64,000 bases of DNA from positions 1,042,903-1,106,902 of the forward strand of contig NZ_LMRF01000001.1 of assembly GCF_001424755.1 (NCBI RefSeq), in the 5' to 3' direction. A program made the translations under genes and the position numbers. Positions 63,099 through 64,000 of this stretch are shown here, one piece after another (positions within the stretch are counted from its first letter, which is position 1; every line of letters begins with the position of its first letter). Under the pieces are notes generated by a model that did not search any database, was not told the origin of the DNA, and was given only the letters and a program-made list of their open reading frames with translations. This DNA is from Marmoricola sp. Leaf446 (GTDB lineage Bacteria > Actinomycetota > Actinomycetes > Propionibacteriales > Nocardioidaceae).

Positions 63099-64000
63099 CC
63101 GTCTCCGGGGGCCGCGAGCGGGACCGGTCGCAAGGACGCTCGGGAGACCGTGGCACCCGCCACCCTCTCCCGAGTCCTGCCCGACGCGCCCCGCGCCCCG
63201 CGGTCCTGGTGGCCGCCCTGGCCGTGCTCGCGCTGCTGCTCGGCGGTTGCGGCGCCACCGGGTCCGGTGCGACCGAAGCCCCGGACGGCGCCGGTGCAGC
63301 GGCCACGCCGTCCCCTACGCCGGCCGAGGAGCCGGCCGAGCAGCCGGCCGCCGGGCACTCCGGGCATGCCGCGGCCGCCGACGACGACACCCCGCCCCGT
63401 CCGCTCCGCGCGGGGGAGCGGCGGGTCGGGCTGCGGATGCCGGCCGACTACACGCCCTCGGCGCCCTACGGCCGCGGCACCGACGACTACCGCTGCTTCC
63501 TGCTCGACCCCCGACTGGCCTCGGACCAGGCCATCACCGGGTTCGACGTGCGGCCCGGGAACCCCGACGTCGTCCACCACGTGATCCTGTTCCGGGTGCC
63601 GACCGAGCAGGTCGACGCCGCGGAGGAGCGTGACGACGCGACCGCGGGCCAGGGCTGGACCTGCTTCGGCGACACCGGCCTCGGCGGCGGACCCGGCGCC
63701 GGCCTGGACGACGCCCCGTGGCTCGGCGCCTGGGCACCCGGCGGCCGCGAGCAGGTGCACCCCCGCGGGCTCGGCGTCGAGCTCGACCGCGGCTCCCGCA
63801 TCGTGATGCAGGTCCACTACAACCTCGTCGACGGCGCCGAGCCGGACCGCAGCGCCGTCGACCTCCGCCTCGCCCCGCGCACGCCGGCCACGACCCTGCT
63901 CCACACCCGGCTGCTCCCGGCGCCGGTCGAGCTCCCCTGCCGCCCCGGGCGCGACGACGCGGCGCTGTGCGAGCGAGCGGCCGCGGTCGCCGACGTCAAG
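63095..64000 (+). CDS. Copper type-II monooxygenase-like lipoprotein (partial, runs off right edge)
   Basis: Secreted lipoprotein; 302 residues are visible and it is cut by the window. A basic N-terminus, the helix AVLVAALAVLALLLGGC (lipobox LGGC) and a proline/alanine-rich, histidine-containing linker (GHSGHAAAAD) precede the domain. GFDVRPGNPDVVHHVILFRV and SRIVMQVHYNLVDG contain the HH and HxN-type motifs expected of peptidylglycine-hydroxylating monooxygenase (PHM)-like copper sites, with CysCys pairs around RCFLLD and WTCFGD. Bacterial members are poorly studied. The ATG overlaps the HIT stop by four bases. Confidence 0.75.
   Translation, partial: MTVSGGRERDRSQGRSGDRGTRHPLPSPARRAPRPAVLVAALAVLALLLGGCGATGSGATEAPDGAGAAATPSPTPAEEPAEQPAAGHSGHAAAADDDTPPRPLRAGERRVGLRMPADYTPSAPYGRGTDDYRCFLLDPRLASDQAITGFDVRPGNPDVVHHVILFRVPTEQVDAAEERDDATAGQGWTCFGDTGLGGGPGAGLDDAPWLGAWAPGGREQVHPRGLGVELDRGSRIVMQVHYNLVDGAEPDRSAVDLRLAPRTPATTLLHTRLLPAPVELPCRPGRDDAALCERAAAVADVK

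Overview
The window comes from a very GC-rich actinobacterium, most likely Nocardioides or another member of the Nocardioidaceae. The signs are a strong bias to G/C in third codon positions, many GTG starts, 4-base GTGA/ATGA gene overlaps, leaderless promoters, a mycothiol-dependent enzyme family, a glucosyl-3-phosphoglycerate synthase and a DUF222/HNH protein. No rRNA, tRNA, CRISPR array, integrase or insertion sequence was seen. It looks like chromosome, and both ends cut through genes.

Layout. 1-3762 (-): FbpABC-type iron importer behind a DtxR/IdeR-like iron box. 3887-6607 (+): membrane proteins, a FAD reductase and a DUF1810 protein. 6759-10976 (+): four overlapping genes (GpgS, a GT4 glycosyltransferase, a Gfo/Idh/MocA oxidoreductase and a zinc-type dehydrogenase) that look like one glycoside pathway. 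11114-12446: a sulfite-oxidase-fold molybdoenzyme with a flavin reductase. 12480-15703: small membrane and lipoproteins, a polyol dehydrogenase and a galactokinase. 49103 onward: an HU protein, a lipoprotein, an SGNH hydrolase, MFS and PAP2 membrane proteins, a PadR regulator, a short-chain fatty acid transporter, a metallo-hydrolase, the CIRCE-hrcA-dnaJ-rsmE heat-shock operon, a HIT protein and the start of a copper-monooxygenase-like lipoprotein.

The centre is an almost complete aerobic (late cobalt insertion) cobalamin pathway in three blocks. Block 1 (15744-23528) is cobN-cobF-[2Fe-2S protein]-cobQ-cobK-cobU. Block 2 (33442-41686, -) is the chelatase subunit, cobO, cobB-cobC, cbtB, cbtA, cobS and cobD. 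Block 3 (41906-49033) is cobL-cobM, cobG-cobH-cobIJ and bluB-cobT. Four cobalamin riboswitches control cobN, cbtBA-cobS-cobD, the chelatase operon and cobG-cobH-cobIJ. The operons cobL-cobM and bluB-cobT instead start from leaderless promoters. Three proteins are fusions: CobB-CobC, CobI-CobJ and BluB-CobT. CobG lacks the usual Fe-S ligand cysteines. The first methyltransferase (CobA) is not in the window.

Blocks 1 and 2 are separated by about 10 kb of unrelated accessory genes (23.6-33.4 kb): peptidyl-tRNA hydrolase 2, small-molecule enzymes, a DinB/TOPRIM pair, a rifamycin ADP-ribosyltransferase, a DUF222/HNH nuclease with a possible SOS box, and a tandem pair of tiny membrane proteins with copied leaders. 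Several short dispersed repeats sit in or beside these genes, some read in frame in cobN, cobF and cobQ. The hexamer CGTACG appears unusually common. All calls were made by reading the sequence; no database search was run.
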